Source: a virus
Direction: 5' to 3' (one strand)
DNA length: 57,821 nt
IMG/VR virus record: IMGVR_UViG_3300041402_001073
Coordinates: 1-57,821 of that record
Under the pieces are notes generated by a model. The model had not been told where the DNA came from and made no database searches. It was given only the letters and a program-made list of their open reading frames with translations. The translations under genes were made by a program, and so were the position numbers. This document shows, piece after piece, positions 23,983 to 30,663 of the stretch. The stretch's first letter is position 1; every line of letters starts with the position of its first letter.

Positions 23983-25188
23983 TTAGTCCAATTGTAGTTC
24001 ATCAACTATCTGTATTCTTTCTCCCAACCATTTAACAACTGGGACCGCGAAGCTATTTCCCAAAGCTTTATAGCGGGGCCCATCCGGACAGTTTTCAGGA
24101 GCCTTGCCGCGCCATGGTATGCGAGTGTAGTTATCAGGAAAGCCCTGCAGCCTTTCGCATTCCACTGGGGTAAGTCGGCGTACTTGCATATTTTGAGCTA
24201 CATTCCAAGGTTTCGTAGAATCAAGGGCCCCTACTTTTTCTACCATCGAATGAGGTGGGCGTTCAGGCCTATTAACTTTTGGCTCGGCGCCTCTATTGCG
24301 TCCAGAAAATGCGATCACATTCTCTTGGCCACTATTCTGCCCGAGAGCAAAAGCCTTGTCGGATACACAAGGATCTTGGGTGCCATGGACAACATAGGTG
24401 GACTCGTTCGGGTCAAGTCGGCCTGTCGCTGTATTACTGCTGGTTAAAACCCTGGCAGTTTCACCCCCATTTAAACCTGTTGTAGCGATTAAATGCCCTG
24501 CTTGTCCTTGGTTGTCGTCTGCACCACACGTTCCAACGCCGTTTGCAGTAAGGGCGGCAACTGGCGACCCCGTTTCTCTGCTCGGCGTAGTATTCCCGCA
24601 CAAGCTTTGGCGCTCAAATAAAACCGCTGCGGGAGGTCTCCAGTCTCCAAAATATGCGACAACAAACACGCGTCTCCTTCGCTGTGGAACTCCGAAGTAC
24701 TGAGCGTCAAGAACTCTGTAGGCGAACCCATACCCGAGTTCTTCCAATCCCGCGAGGAAGCATCCGAAATCACTTGTTTCTGTAGCTTCCCATTCTTGTC
24801 CTTCTTCCAAATCACTCGGCGGCTCATCGCCAGACCATGAGGAAAGGATGCCGGGGACGTTCTCCCAGACCAACCAGCGGGGCCCAAGTCGTTTAGCAAG
24901 CCTAAGATACTCAAGCGCCAGGTTACCACGCTCGTCCTCCATTCCTTTTCTAAGTCCTGCAACTGAGAACGATTGACAGGGCGTTCCTCCGACAAGAAGC
25001 TCAATTGGCTCATAATCCCCTCCTTTGATTGTTGTAAAGTCCCCATGCAATGAAACCTCAGGATATCGAGCCCCGAGCACAGCCCTTGGGAACTTCTCTA
25101 TCTCCGAGAAGAAGCTAGGCTTCCATCCCATAGGCTCCCACGCCACACTCGCTGCCTCTATTCCACTACATACACTACCGTAAATCAC
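23983..25188 (-). CDS. dcm: DNA (cytosine-5) methyltransferase
   Basis: 401 residues. Motif I is SVCSGIEAASVAWE, motif IV holds the catalytic Cys in GGTPCQSFSVAG (about residue 70), motif VI is WLVWENVPG and motif VIII QRRRRVFVVA. The variable target-recognition region spans about 200-330, and the C-terminal motifs IX-X appear as RRLTPVECERLQGFPDNYTRIPW and KALGNSFAVPVVKWL. It transfers methyl groups to C5 of cytosine, probably to protect phage DNA from restriction. It is first in the leftward operon behind the promoter at 25239-25267. A second gene lies wholly inside it in another frame. Confidence 0.9.
   Translation of the reverse strand: MIYGSVCSGIEAASVAWEPMGWKPSFFSEIEKFPRAVLGARYPEVSLHGDFTTIKGGDYEPIELLVGGTPCQSFSVAGLRKGMEDERGNLALEYLRLAKRLGPRWLVWENVPGILSSWSGDEPPSDLEEGQEWEATETSDFGCFLAGLEELGYGFAYRVLDAQYFGVPQRRRRVFVVAYFGDWRPPAAVLFERQSLCGNTTPSRETGSPVAALTANGVGTCGADDNQGQAGHLIATTGLNGGETARVLTSSNTATGRLDPNESTYVVHGTQDPCVSDKAFALGQNSGQENVIAFSGRNRGAEPKVNRPERPPHSMVEKVGALDSTKPWNVAQNMQVRRLTPVECERLQGFPDNYTRIPWRGKAPENCPDGPRYKALGNSFAVPVVKWLGERIQIVDELQLD
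24489..25013 (-). CDS. Overlapping gene nested in dcm in a different frame
   Basis: 174 residues from ATG 25011-25013, which has AAAGGAGG five to six bases upstream, one of the best ribosome sites in the window, although that DNA also encodes the methylase. The sequence looks like real protein: GPAGWSGRTSPASFPHGLAM, then NSGMGSPTEFLTL, SEFHSEGDACLLSHILETGD and the basic LSAKACAGILRRAEKRGRQL. I recall the last two blocks from small phage proteins that accompany Dcm enzymes elsewhere. It covers methylase residues about 59-233, including its catalytic motif. Function unknown; DNA-modification-related role is a guess from context. Confidence 0.7.
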   Translation of the reverse strand: MSQLSFLSEERPVNRSQLQDLEKEWRTSVVTWRLSILGLLNDLGPAGWSGRTSPASFPHGLAMSRRVIWKKDKNGKLQKQVISDASSRDWKNSGMGSPTEFLTLSTSEFHSEGDACLLSHILETGDLPQRFYLSAKACAGILRRAEKRGRQLPPLLQTALERVVQTTTKDKQGI

Positions 25189-25238
25189 TCAAATACCCCT
25201 CTTTGTAGTCGCAACCCGTCTTAGATACGACAAACACC

Positions 25239-25267
25239 ACTCTACAGCACTCTCCACTCAATGTCAA
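25239..25267 (-). promoter_or_regulatory. Sigma70-like promoter for the dcm/late-side operon
   Basis: Leftward TTGACA (25262-25267) and TAGAGT (25239-25244) are exactly 17 bases apart. An A/T-only stretch lies upstream (25267-25300) and could be an UP element. Transcription would start near 25232, about 45 bases before the dcm ATG. Confidence 0.65.
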
Positions 25268-25488
25268 AAAAAATAACAAAAAAATTTAAAAATAGCAAAA
25301 CCACACACCAGCAAGCCCTACAGATCATACACCCTCCAACCTCACACAACATCCCGCAAACCTAGATATAGCATAGTGTATGGACGATTGCCGTATATAT
25401 AAGAGAGGGGGGTGTTTTAGAAAAAGGGGTCCCCATACCCCCTTCCACAATAAGTATTGTTTTTTATTTTACCGAGGATTAACCCTTG

Positions 25489-25755
25489 TCATGGTATAGG
25501 AAGGGAGGACAGAACAGGGGACAGATCAACCTGGACAGCCCGCAAAGCCTTATACTGTAGGGGTTTACAGATAGGGCACACCTGATTAGTAATCAGGTGG
25601 GCCTTGTATCGATGGGAGCCAGGACAATAAGCCCTTATCAAGGTATCAATCCAGCACCAGGTCAAGCCTGCTCTGTGTGCATGAGCCGTCTTTTTATACC
25701 ATTCTATTGCCTTTCCTGCTGCTTTCGGAGTTGTTATAGATTTTCCCGATGGCAA
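25489..25755 (-). CDS. Doubtful small gene in the origin region
   Basis: A frame of 88 residues that must start at TTG (25753-25755), with only AAGG upstream. It reads reasonably (KAIEWYKKTAHAHRAGLTW, CPGSHRYKAHLI, VCPICKPLQ) and the C-x-x-C plus Cys/His could be a zinc site. The frame stays open upstream without an ATG, so it may be a decayed gene. Treat as tentative. Confidence 0.35.
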   Translation of the reverse strand: MPSGKSITTPKAAGKAIEWYKKTAHAHRAGLTWCWIDTLIRAYCPGSHRYKAHLITNQVCPICKPLQYKALRAVQVDLSPVLSSLPIP

Positions 25756-26466
25756 GTATAGCCTTTTTCTATATGGCGTGAAGTGGTAGAAGTTGAGGCT
25801 TGAGGCTGCCTGGGTGCTGGTGTGGCTTTGTTTGGTATTATGGCTTGAATTGCTTGATTATATGGAGAGAGGGAAACCCCCTCAAAAAAAAGCGTCTTGT
25901 CTCTTCTATGCTTCCCTGTGGAGAGTCTTTAAACCTTAAAGCCTTTGTAGTAGGCTGGAAAGTGTCAAGCGGCTTGTTGTGGCTCATCCTGCGAGGCCTT
26001 GCCAATACTGGGCGCTGTGATAATCCCCAGGGGGAAACCCAAGAGCAAAACCTTGAGAGCTTACACCCCTTGAAAGATCATCAAAACCCCTCTTATACTA
26101 TGCCGAAAAATGCCATCTAAAGTGACAATATTTGGCTCTATGTGACACTTTTTGCACCCCTTACAAAACAGGCACTTACAGAGTTATCCACATTTTAAGC
26201 CTATTTTATGATGATTTTCAAAGCTGTAAACCCTTACCACTACTGGCTTCCTTCGGGGAGTGACAATCCACGGCTCGACTTATCCACAAACTGCCATTGA
26301 TTGTCATATTTTAGACTGTGCATAACTTTTTGGCACGTTTCTTTTGCCTCCTTTTAAATTTTTATTCCTTTATATTTCAAGCACTTATCATGCTTACATA
26401 ATAATAATCATAATCATGGCATATGGTGTGCAAGGTATAAGACAAACAACAGCGGAGGAAAAGATA
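25756..26466. other. Non-coding region with probable replication origin
   Basis: No convincing gene is present. Between 26123 and 26325 are two perfect DnaA boxes TTATCCACA (26184-26192 and 26280-26288) and one TTATGCACA on the minus strand (26317-26325). The heptamer TGACAAT also occurs three times (26123-26129, 26261-26267, and inverted 26300-26306). AT-rich sequence follows at 26345-26420. The region divides leftward from rightward genes, a common origin position. The stretch 25268-25488 is also non-coding and holds A/T runs and a G6/C6 inverted repeat (25407-25442). Confidence 0.6.
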
Positions 26467-26715
26467 ATGGGTAGATATAAAGAAATAAGGCAAAAGATAG
26501 AAAGCATTAAAAAGGTGGCTCATACTTACGGCGCAAGAAGAAATGGCTGTGAGCTTCTTAAGACTGTACACGCTACGGGCCAAACAACATGGTACATGAT
26601 AAGCCCCTGGACTGGCATTCACGCCATCCAAACAGACGGCCCAGAAATAAGCGAAAGAGTCAAAGCCCACTGGGATGGATTTGTAGAGAATAACAGTATT
26701 GAAAATCTGACTTAA
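26467..26715 (+). CDS. First early-block gene, hypothetical
   Basis: 82 residues from ATG 26467, with GGAGG ten bases upstream; the frame extends 41 codons further but those are hydrophobic low-complexity residues with no ribosome site. Sequence: basic helix (RYKEIRQKIESIKKVAHTYG), then beta strands (TGQTTWYMISPWTGIHAIQ). No family recognised. It is followed at once by the first structured intergenic element. Confidence 0.55.
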   Translation: MGRYKEIRQKIESIKKVAHTYGARRNGCELLKTVHATGQTTWYMISPWTGIHAIQTDGPEISERVKAHWDGFVENNSIENLT

Positions 26716-26768
26716 CTTTTTAACCTGCTTCCCTTTGAGGAAGGGCGGCAGACTTAAGAGGTTAAATT
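26711..26768 (+). repeat. Structured intergenic element, copy 1
   Basis: Begins at the stop of the preceding gene. TTTAACCT pairs with AGGTTAAA (outer stem), CTGC with GCAG (middle) and CTTCC with GGAAG (inner hairpin), with the shared string GGGCGGCA in the 3' arm. Two more copies follow at 27541 and 27803 with the same architecture. It ends about 20 bases before the next ATG. Confidence 0.6.
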
Positions 26769-26786
26769 TAAAGGGAGGCATTAGCA

Positions 26787-27038
26787 ATGAAAAAGGTTTA
26801 TGTAGTTAGCGAAACGGGCGAAGGCGTACACGCTGTTTTTTCAAACTTCGACGCGGCATATCAAAGGGTGTGCTTGTTGGTAGACGGTGAACAACTAAAC
26901 CACCCAAGAGAGGGCGCAAGGGTTGAAGCAGACAAGCTAAAATGTGGCGGCGTTAGCTTAAGAAGGCTGGGCGGCACTACAGTTTTCCACATTGACGCCC
27001 ACCCATTGCAGAAAGATAACAGCCTGTTTTTAAATTAG
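26787..27038 (+). CDS. Small early protein
   Basis: 83 residues: KKVYVVSETGEGVHAVFSNF at the start, then RVCLLVDGEQLNHPREGARV and a beta C-terminus (LRRLGGTTVFHIDAHPL). The pattern suggests an alpha/beta fold but no family is recognised. GGGAGG precedes the ATG. Confidence 0.55.
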   Translation: MKKVYVVSETGEGVHAVFSNFDAAYQRVCLLVDGEQLNHPREGARVEADKLKCGGVSLRRLGGTTVFHIDAHPLQKDNSLFLN

Positions 27039-27050
27039 GGGGCAAAAACA

Positions 27051-27224
27051 ATGCTAACACAAGCGACCAGGCCACAAGAGAGGCCACTACAAGCGGAAAC
27101 TATCACTATATGCCCTATATGCAGCAGGGAGACATTGAAAGAGGGTAAAAACGGTTTTGCTCTGTGCCCTGTTCATAGCTGGATAAAAGGCGTTAAAACT
27201 ATAGATATTAAAGGGAGGGCTTGA
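27051..27224 (+). CDS. 57-residue zinc-finger-like protein
   Basis: Too short for most gene callers. ATG 27051 follows AGGGGG; TGA is at 27222-27224. It has ITICPICSRETLKEG and FALCPVHSWIKGVK, i.e. C-x-x-C and C-x-x-H, a compact zinc-binding layout. It lies between two early genes with normal spacing. Confidence 0.55.
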   Translation: MLTQATRPQERPLQAETITICPICSRETLKEGKNGFALCPVHSWIKGVKTIDIKGRA

Positions 27225-27226
27225 AA

Positions 27227-27541
27227 ATGACAACTACAGACTTAAGTAAGTTCGGATGGAGAGAAAGAGAAATGGCAGCGGAATTGTTAACAGTGTCTTG
27301 CAAAGACGGATTTCCAATTGATTTTGAGAACGATGAGGTTACAGTCATGTTTAATCAAAACAGCGGTAATGTGTTTTTGACAAACTCAGAGTTTCAAGTT
27401 GCCATGATGAACGGTGACGACCTCGAAAGCTTCTATTCTTGCCCTCAATGTGGACATGAGGGCTTTCTTGCTGAAATGGATCACAACGAAGACGACGAGG
27501 ATTGCCAAGAATACCTGAAAGACATCAAAGAAAACGCTTAA
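27227..27541 (+). CDS. Early protein with C-terminal CxxC and acidic tail
   Basis: 104 residues from ATG 27227 (AAAGGGAGG upstream). The N-terminal half is mixed (FGWREREMAAELLTVSCKDG, DEVTVMFNQNSGNVFLT); the end has YSCPQCGHEGFL and an acidic tail with HNEDDEDCQEYL. The C-x-x-C and later His/Cys could form a zinc knuckle. Function unknown. Confidence 0.55.
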   Translation: MTTTDLSKFGWREREMAAELLTVSCKDGFPIDFENDEVTVMFNQNSGNVFLTNSEFQVAMMNGDDLESFYSCPQCGHEGFLAEMDHNEDDEDCQEYLKDIKENA

Positions 27542-27598
27542 TCTTTTACCCTTGTCACCTCTTCAGGAGGAGAGGCGGCAAGTCTTATGGGATTAAAC
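27541..27598 (+). repeat. Structured intergenic element, copy 2
   Basis: Begins on the stop codon of the previous gene. Outer arms TTTTACCC and GGGATTAAA, middle stem CTTG/CAAG and an inner stem CCTC/GAGG around a TTCAGGAG loop. The string GGCGGCAAG matches copy 1. The middle stem has changed on both sides relative to copy 1 (CTGC/GCAG), which preserves pairing. Confidence 0.58.
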
Positions 27599-27632
27599 CG
27601 AAAACAACAATAATAACGCAGGAGGGAGACAA

Positions 27633-27806
27633 ATGAAAAAGGGATACAAGCATAACGAGTTAAGCGACAGAGTTTGCGAGGCTAAAGGCTGCAATAAGCG
27701 ATTAAAGAAAAGGAGGGTTGAGGAGCACAACGATAGTCTTTGCTTTGATTGCAACCAGAGGGCCAACGGAAGAGGAAAGTATAACGCAAACAAGAAAAAG
27801 CTTTAA
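27633..27806 (+). CDS. 57-residue basic zinc-finger-like protein
   Basis: ATG 27633 with GGAGGGAG upstream; TAA 27804-27806. Pattern: VCEAKGCNKRLKKRR and LCFDCNQRANGRGK, giving four cysteines in two pairs on a strongly basic chain. This suggests nucleic-acid binding. No specific family. Confidence 0.6.
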   Translation: MKKGYKHNELSDRVCEAKGCNKRLKKRRVEEHNDSLCFDCNQRANGRGKYNANKKKL

Positions 27807-27855
27807 TCCTTTACCCTGCTTTTCAGTGGAGGCTGGACGGCAAGAGTAAACGACT
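27803..27855 (+). repeat. Structured intergenic element, copy 3
   Basis: Starts at the stop of the preceding gene. Outer stem TTTAC/GTAAA, middle TGC/GCA, inner TCAG/CTGG hairpin, and the string GACGGCAAG corresponding to GGCGGCAAG of copy 2. It is the most diverged copy but keeps the same three-tier layout. Confidence 0.52.
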
Positions 27856-27880
27856 AAACAATCCAAAGGAGGACGACATC

Positions 27881-27991
27881 ATGAAAGCAAAAAAGGATAC
27901 GGAGCAAACGAGGGTTATTTTCAGGAAATTTAAAGACGGAGACGTTATCGCCTTATTCCCTGAACTGTCAGAAAGAGGAGGCAGGTCATGA
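27881..27991 (+). CDS. 36-residue early protein, perhaps truncated
   Basis: ATG 27881 with AAAGGAGG eight bases upstream; TGA 27989-27991 overlaps the next ATG (ATGA). The core TRVIFRKFKDGDVIALFPEL matches a small phage protein family I know in longer form, in which this segment is followed by a conserved 'SY-x-H-x-GQH' part. Here the frame stops first. Either a short natural variant or a decayed copy. Confidence 0.55.
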   Translation: MKAKKDTEQTRVIFRKFKDGDVIALFPELSERGGRS

Positions 27992-28389
27992 GAATGGTTA
28001 GAGTAAATGAAGAAGCAGAGCGCCTTGATTTTGCAGATAGAGCCGCTAAGTGCTTTGAAGAGAGGCCGGAGGTTAGGACTTACACTGACAGCGGCAAGGT
28101 AGAGCAGGGAGAATTGTTTGCAGTACGCTGGGGAATGGATGCAGACTGTGTTGTTGTGCTTAAGGTAGATGAATACTTTGAGCCTGCAAACTACCAAAAC
28201 ATTGTGGACAATATGAAGGCTAAAGAACATACGCGCCTTATAGCGGCAAGCACTGATCTATTGGAGGCTTGCAAAGCTCTACTATCTAGCGAGATGTGCG
28301 AGAGAGAATTGCCGCCTGCCTTATTGCCAGAAGCGGAGAGGGTAGTTCATATGGCAAGGCAAGCAATCGCCAAGGCCGAAGGGAGGTAG
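27988..28389 (+). CDS. Early protein with C-terminal LLEAC module
   Basis: 133 residues. The first ~70 residues are mixed alpha/beta (GELFAVRWGMDADCVVVLKV). The end carries ASTDLLEACKALLSSEM ... HMARQAIAKAEGR, a helical module frequent at the C-terminus of small phage proteins and repeated in the next gene. Function unknown. Confidence 0.55.
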   Translation: MRMVRVNEEAERLDFADRAAKCFEERPEVRTYTDSGKVEQGELFAVRWGMDADCVVVLKVDEYFEPANYQNIVDNMKAKEHTRLIAASTDLLEACKALLSSEMCERELPPALLPEAERVVHMARQAIAKAEGR

Positions 28390-28391
28390 AT

Positions 28392-28658
28392 ATGCAAGAA
28401 TGTTGCAGACAAAGAAAAAACGCCACTTGCATAGGGGCACAGAATGATGGGCCAGCCAAAGAGATGATGTGCCGGGAATGTAAAACCACCTGGCATGAGC
28501 TTGTCAATCCTGAAGCGGGGCCAGAACTACTAGAAGCTTGTGAAGAGCTAATGGAAACTTACAAGGCAGCTTTAGAATTTTTCGGTAGTGGAGATCCGGA
28601 TGCGGCCGCAGCTTACCGCAAAGCAAAAAAAGCTGTACTTAAAGCCGAAGGTAAATAG
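28392..28658 (+). CDS. Early protein: zinc-finger-like N-terminus plus LLEAC module
   Basis: 88 residues from ATG 28392 (GGGAGG upstream). N-terminal ECCRQRKN and MMCRECKTTWHEL supply CC and C-x-x-C-x-x-x-x-H ligands. The C-terminal part (PELLEACEELMETYKAA ... KAVLKAEGK) repeats the helical module of the preceding gene, so the two are partial paralogues. Confidence 0.55.
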   Translation: MQECCRQRKNATCIGAQNDGPAKEMMCRECKTTWHELVNPEAGPELLEACEELMETYKAALEFFGSGDPDAAAAYRKAKKAVLKAEGK

Positions 28659-28712
28659 CGATAACGACGCAGGGCAAAATAACATTAAAATCAAATAAGG
28701 GAGGTAAGACAA

Positions 28713-29078
28713 ATGGCTAAAATATTTTACGTTGAGGATGACAAAACATTAAGGGATCTTTACTGCTTATTACTAACTAAGCCGGGGCATAGCGTGATAG
28801 ATAGGTGTGATACTGGCAAAGCCGACGCCATAATAAGTATCTGGAAGCCGGACTTGGTTATAACAGATCATAATCTCGGCGCTGGCAAAGAGACAGGGCT
28901 TAGTTTGGCCAGGAGACTTCATGCTGATGGTATTAAGGTTGCCATACTGTCAAGCTGCCATGAGACAGAGGATATCGCAGGAGATGAAGGAATCCCCTTC
29001 TTCAGAAAAGGGACTAGCATCAACAAAGTCTTGGGAGGTATGAAAATAGATGAATTTCATCAAAAACCACTTCATTGA
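28713..29078 (+). CDS. CheY-like response-regulator receiver protein
   Basis: 121 residues, a single receiver domain. Acidic pocket E8-D9-D10 (FYVEDDKTLRD), phospho-acceptor D52 in DLVITDHNLG, the Ser/Thr switch position in AILSSCH (about 80) and the conserved K99 in FFRKGTS are all present. There is no output domain, so it would act as a phosphate sink, a partner-binding switch or a decoy for a host histidine kinase. GGGAGG lies upstream of ATG. Signalling function in phage infection is inferred; the fold assignment is strong. Confidence 0.85.
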   Translation: MAKIFYVEDDKTLRDLYCLLLTKPGHSVIDRCDTGKADAIISIWKPDLVITDHNLGAGKETGLSLARRLHADGIKVAILSSCHETEDIAGDEGIPFFRKGTSINKVLGGMKIDEFHQKPLH

Positions 29079-29133
29079 GACCATCTTTGCTATTTGGCTG
29101 GGGATTTATTTGTTCAACAGGTTTGTAACATGA
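29050..29133 (+). CDS. 27-residue single-TM peptide
   Basis: ATG 29050 to TGA 29131-29133. Polar start (NFIKNHFIE) then TIFAIWLGIYLF and a short basic end. It overlaps the receiver gene by 29 bases and the next ATG as ATGA. The overlap supports coupling, but the ribosome site is distant (GGGAGG, 11 bases). Confidence 0.4.
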   Translation: MNFIKNHFIETIFAIWLGIYLFNRFVT

Positions 29134-29324
29134 CCTTCAAAGTCTTAAGCCACACTGATGACGGCACAATGAATGTCTTAATAGACAGCAAAGAGTATAT
29201 CTATTTCCTCGATGCAATATGGATTGATACCGTCATAAAGAAGGCAAAGAGGTCTGGAGGAGAGGCGTTGAATTTTTTAAAAACTAAAGCGAGAGATTGC
29301 AGGAGGATAAATGAAACTGACTAA
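29130..29324 (+). CDS. 64-residue early protein
   Basis: From ATG 29130, overlapping the previous stop as ATGA and lacking its own good ribosome site. Sequence beta then helix (FKVLSHTDDGTMNVLIDSKE, DTVIKKAKRSGGEALNFLK) with a basic C-terminus. No family recognised. Confidence 0.5.
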   Translation: MTFKVLSHTDDGTMNVLIDSKEYIYFLDAIWIDTVIKKAKRSGGEALNFLKTKARDCRRINETD

Positions 29325-29556
29325 TTTTAGGCTAGTGGAAACAAAAGGGAAAGATTGCCTGACATGGGAATATATTGCCGAGGTGGATGTAATAACAAGA
29401 GGGATTCTTTTTTGGATAAAACGCATGAATACAAAAAAGATACGCAGGACATATGGGAACTCTTGGCATTTTGTTGACACTGGAGAGTGGACACCTGATC
29501 GTCAAGCAGAAAATCTCGCAAGAGCATGGACGGCCCAAACAGGAGAACCTACATAG
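29311..29556 (+). CDS. Small early protein
   Basis: 81 residues, GGAGG seven bases before ATG; overlaps the previous gene by 14 bases. Beta-rich N-terminus (FRLVETKGKDCLTWEYIAEV), aromatic middle (GILFWIKRMNTKKIRRTYG), helical end. No family recognised. Confidence 0.5.
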   Translation: MKLTNFRLVETKGKDCLTWEYIAEVDVITRGILFWIKRMNTKKIRRTYGNSWHFVDTGEWTPDRQAENLARAWTAQTGEPT

Positions 29557-29567
29557 GAGGATAAACG

Positions 29568-29693
29568 ATGATGACGCAGGGCTTTGATGGTGTAGATTTT
29601 GTAATAGTGGCTGCCTTGTTCTTTTTGGGTGGCTGGATACTCTTCAGGAAGATTGACAAAGAAAAGGAGGACAGACATGGGGAAGGTCATTGA
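29568..29693 (+). CDS. 41-residue single-TM protein
   Basis: ATG 29568 follows AGGAGG by eight bases; TGA 29691-29693, overlapping the next gene. One hydrophobic helix (FVIVAALFFLGGWILF) is followed by a charged tail (RKIDKEKEDRHGEGH). Topology is like other tiny membrane proteins in this phage. Confidence 0.5.
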   Translation: MMTQGFDGVDFVIVAALFFLGGWILFRKIDKEKEDRHGEGH

Positions 29694-29913
29694 TTTAACT
29701 GGCAAGAAGTACGGCAGGTGGACTGTGATATCGCAAGGCAAGAGTAATCCTGAAAAACAGGCCATGTGGAATTGTAAATGCAAGTGTGGCAATACTGGAC
29801 TAATAAAAGGCTACACTTTGAGGCATGGACAATCGACTTCATGTGGATGTTACCGTAGCGAGATCCAAAGAGCGAAATGCCTGGAATATACAAAAGGAGG
29901 ATTTGATACATGA
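29677..29913 (+). CDS. Homing-endonuclease-associated zinc domain protein
   Basis: 78 residues from ATG 29677 (AAGGAGG upstream). It is a single copy of the module found at the N-terminus of many phage homing proteins: DLTGKKYGRWTVIS, MWNCKCKCGNTG, LRHGQSTSCGC. The same module opens the longer gene at 40782-41378. No nuclease domain follows here, so it may be a remnant of a larger mobile gene or a stand-alone DNA-binding protein. Confidence 0.65.
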   Translation: MGKVIDLTGKKYGRWTVISQGKSNPEKQAMWNCKCKCGNTGLIKGYTLRHGQSTSCGCYRSEIQRAKCLEYTKGGFDT

Positions 29914-30350
29914 GAGGATATGCGTGTATAGGTTTAGACAATCCTAAAAGTGCTGTAAACGTAGGATCGGCTTTAAGGGCCGCAGGGTGTTATGGGGCTG
30001 CTATGATTGCCGTGACAGGCAATAGATGCGGCAAGACACCCACCGACACCATGAAGCAATACCGACACCGGCCTTTACTCCGAGTTAAAGACCTAAAGGA
30101 CATTATCCCTTATGATTGTGTTCCAGTGGCAGTTGACTTAATAGAGGGCGCTATACCGTTGCAGGAATATAAACATCCTGAGAGAGCTTTCTATATTTTC
30201 GGTGCTGAAGATGCCACATTGGGTGAAAGAGTGACTTCTTGGTGTAGGGACACCATCTATATTCCCACTGATGGTTGCATGAATTTAGCAGCAACGGTTA
30301 ATGTGGTTCTGTATGACAGGCTATTAAAGCAAAAAGGAGAGGACTTATGA
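29910..30350 (+). CDS. SPOUT-family (TrmH/SpoU-like) RNA 2'-O-methyltransferase
   Basis: 146 residues, single SPOUT domain without an RNA-binding extension. Motif 1 is LDNPKSAVNVGSALRAAGC with the conserved Asn and Arg, motif 2 YIFGAEDATLG and motif 3 IPTDGCMNLAATVNVVLYDRL. These residues form the knotted SAM site. Such enzymes methylate ribose in tRNA or rRNA. With the phage tRNA-Pro and RtcB it suggests attention to tRNA integrity. ATGA overlap with the previous gene. Confidence 0.85.
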   Translation: MRGYACIGLDNPKSAVNVGSALRAAGCYGAAMIAVTGNRCGKTPTDTMKQYRHRPLLRVKDLKDIIPYDCVPVAVDLIEGAIPLQEYKHPERAFYIFGAEDATLGERVTSWCRDTIYIPTDGCMNLAATVNVVLYDRLLKQKGEDL

Positions 30351-30658
30351 GAGAAAAATGTAAATGCAAACGCGCTACTTGTGGATGGGAATGGGTATCG
30401 AGAATAAAAGGGGGCCCTAAGTGTTGCCCAGGTTGCAAATCGCCTACTTGGCGTACAGTTAGCAGCGCCCAGGAGAAGAGCAAAGTCAAGATGGCATGTG
30501 CTATCTGCAAGAAGGGCTTTCAGGAAGGGCAGGCAATCTACCGCTTCCAGGAGGGAAGGAATACCAACGGAGTTTTTGTACCTGAAGGAGTTGAGAATCA
30601 AGGCCTGTATTGTGAAAAATGTTCACCTTCTGAAGATGTGCTGCCTTTCGCGGAATAA
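30347..30658 (+). CDS. Zinc-ribbon protein ending the early block
   Basis: 103 residues with three cysteine groups: CKCKRATCGWEWVSR, KCCPGCKSPTW and ACAICKKGFQEGQ plus YCEKCSP. The first half resembles rubredoxin-like ribbons frequent in small phage proteins. It overlaps the methylase stop as ATGA and is followed by terminator hairpins. Confidence 0.6.
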   Translation: MREKCKCKRATCGWEWVSRIKGGPKCCPGCKSPTWRTVSSAQEKSKVKMACAICKKGFQEGQAIYRFQEGRNTNGVFVPEGVENQGLYCEKCSPSEDVLPFAE

Positions 30659-30663
30659 TGTAA

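Noticed and set aside
25800-26120. Rightward 106-codon frame in the origin region
   Set aside because: TTG start without ribosome site, low-complexity composition and no protein-like pattern.
26711-27855. CRISPR-like repeats between early genes
   Set aside because: Copies are imperfect, separated by genes and form RNA stems; no regular spacers. No CRISPR array was seen anywhere.
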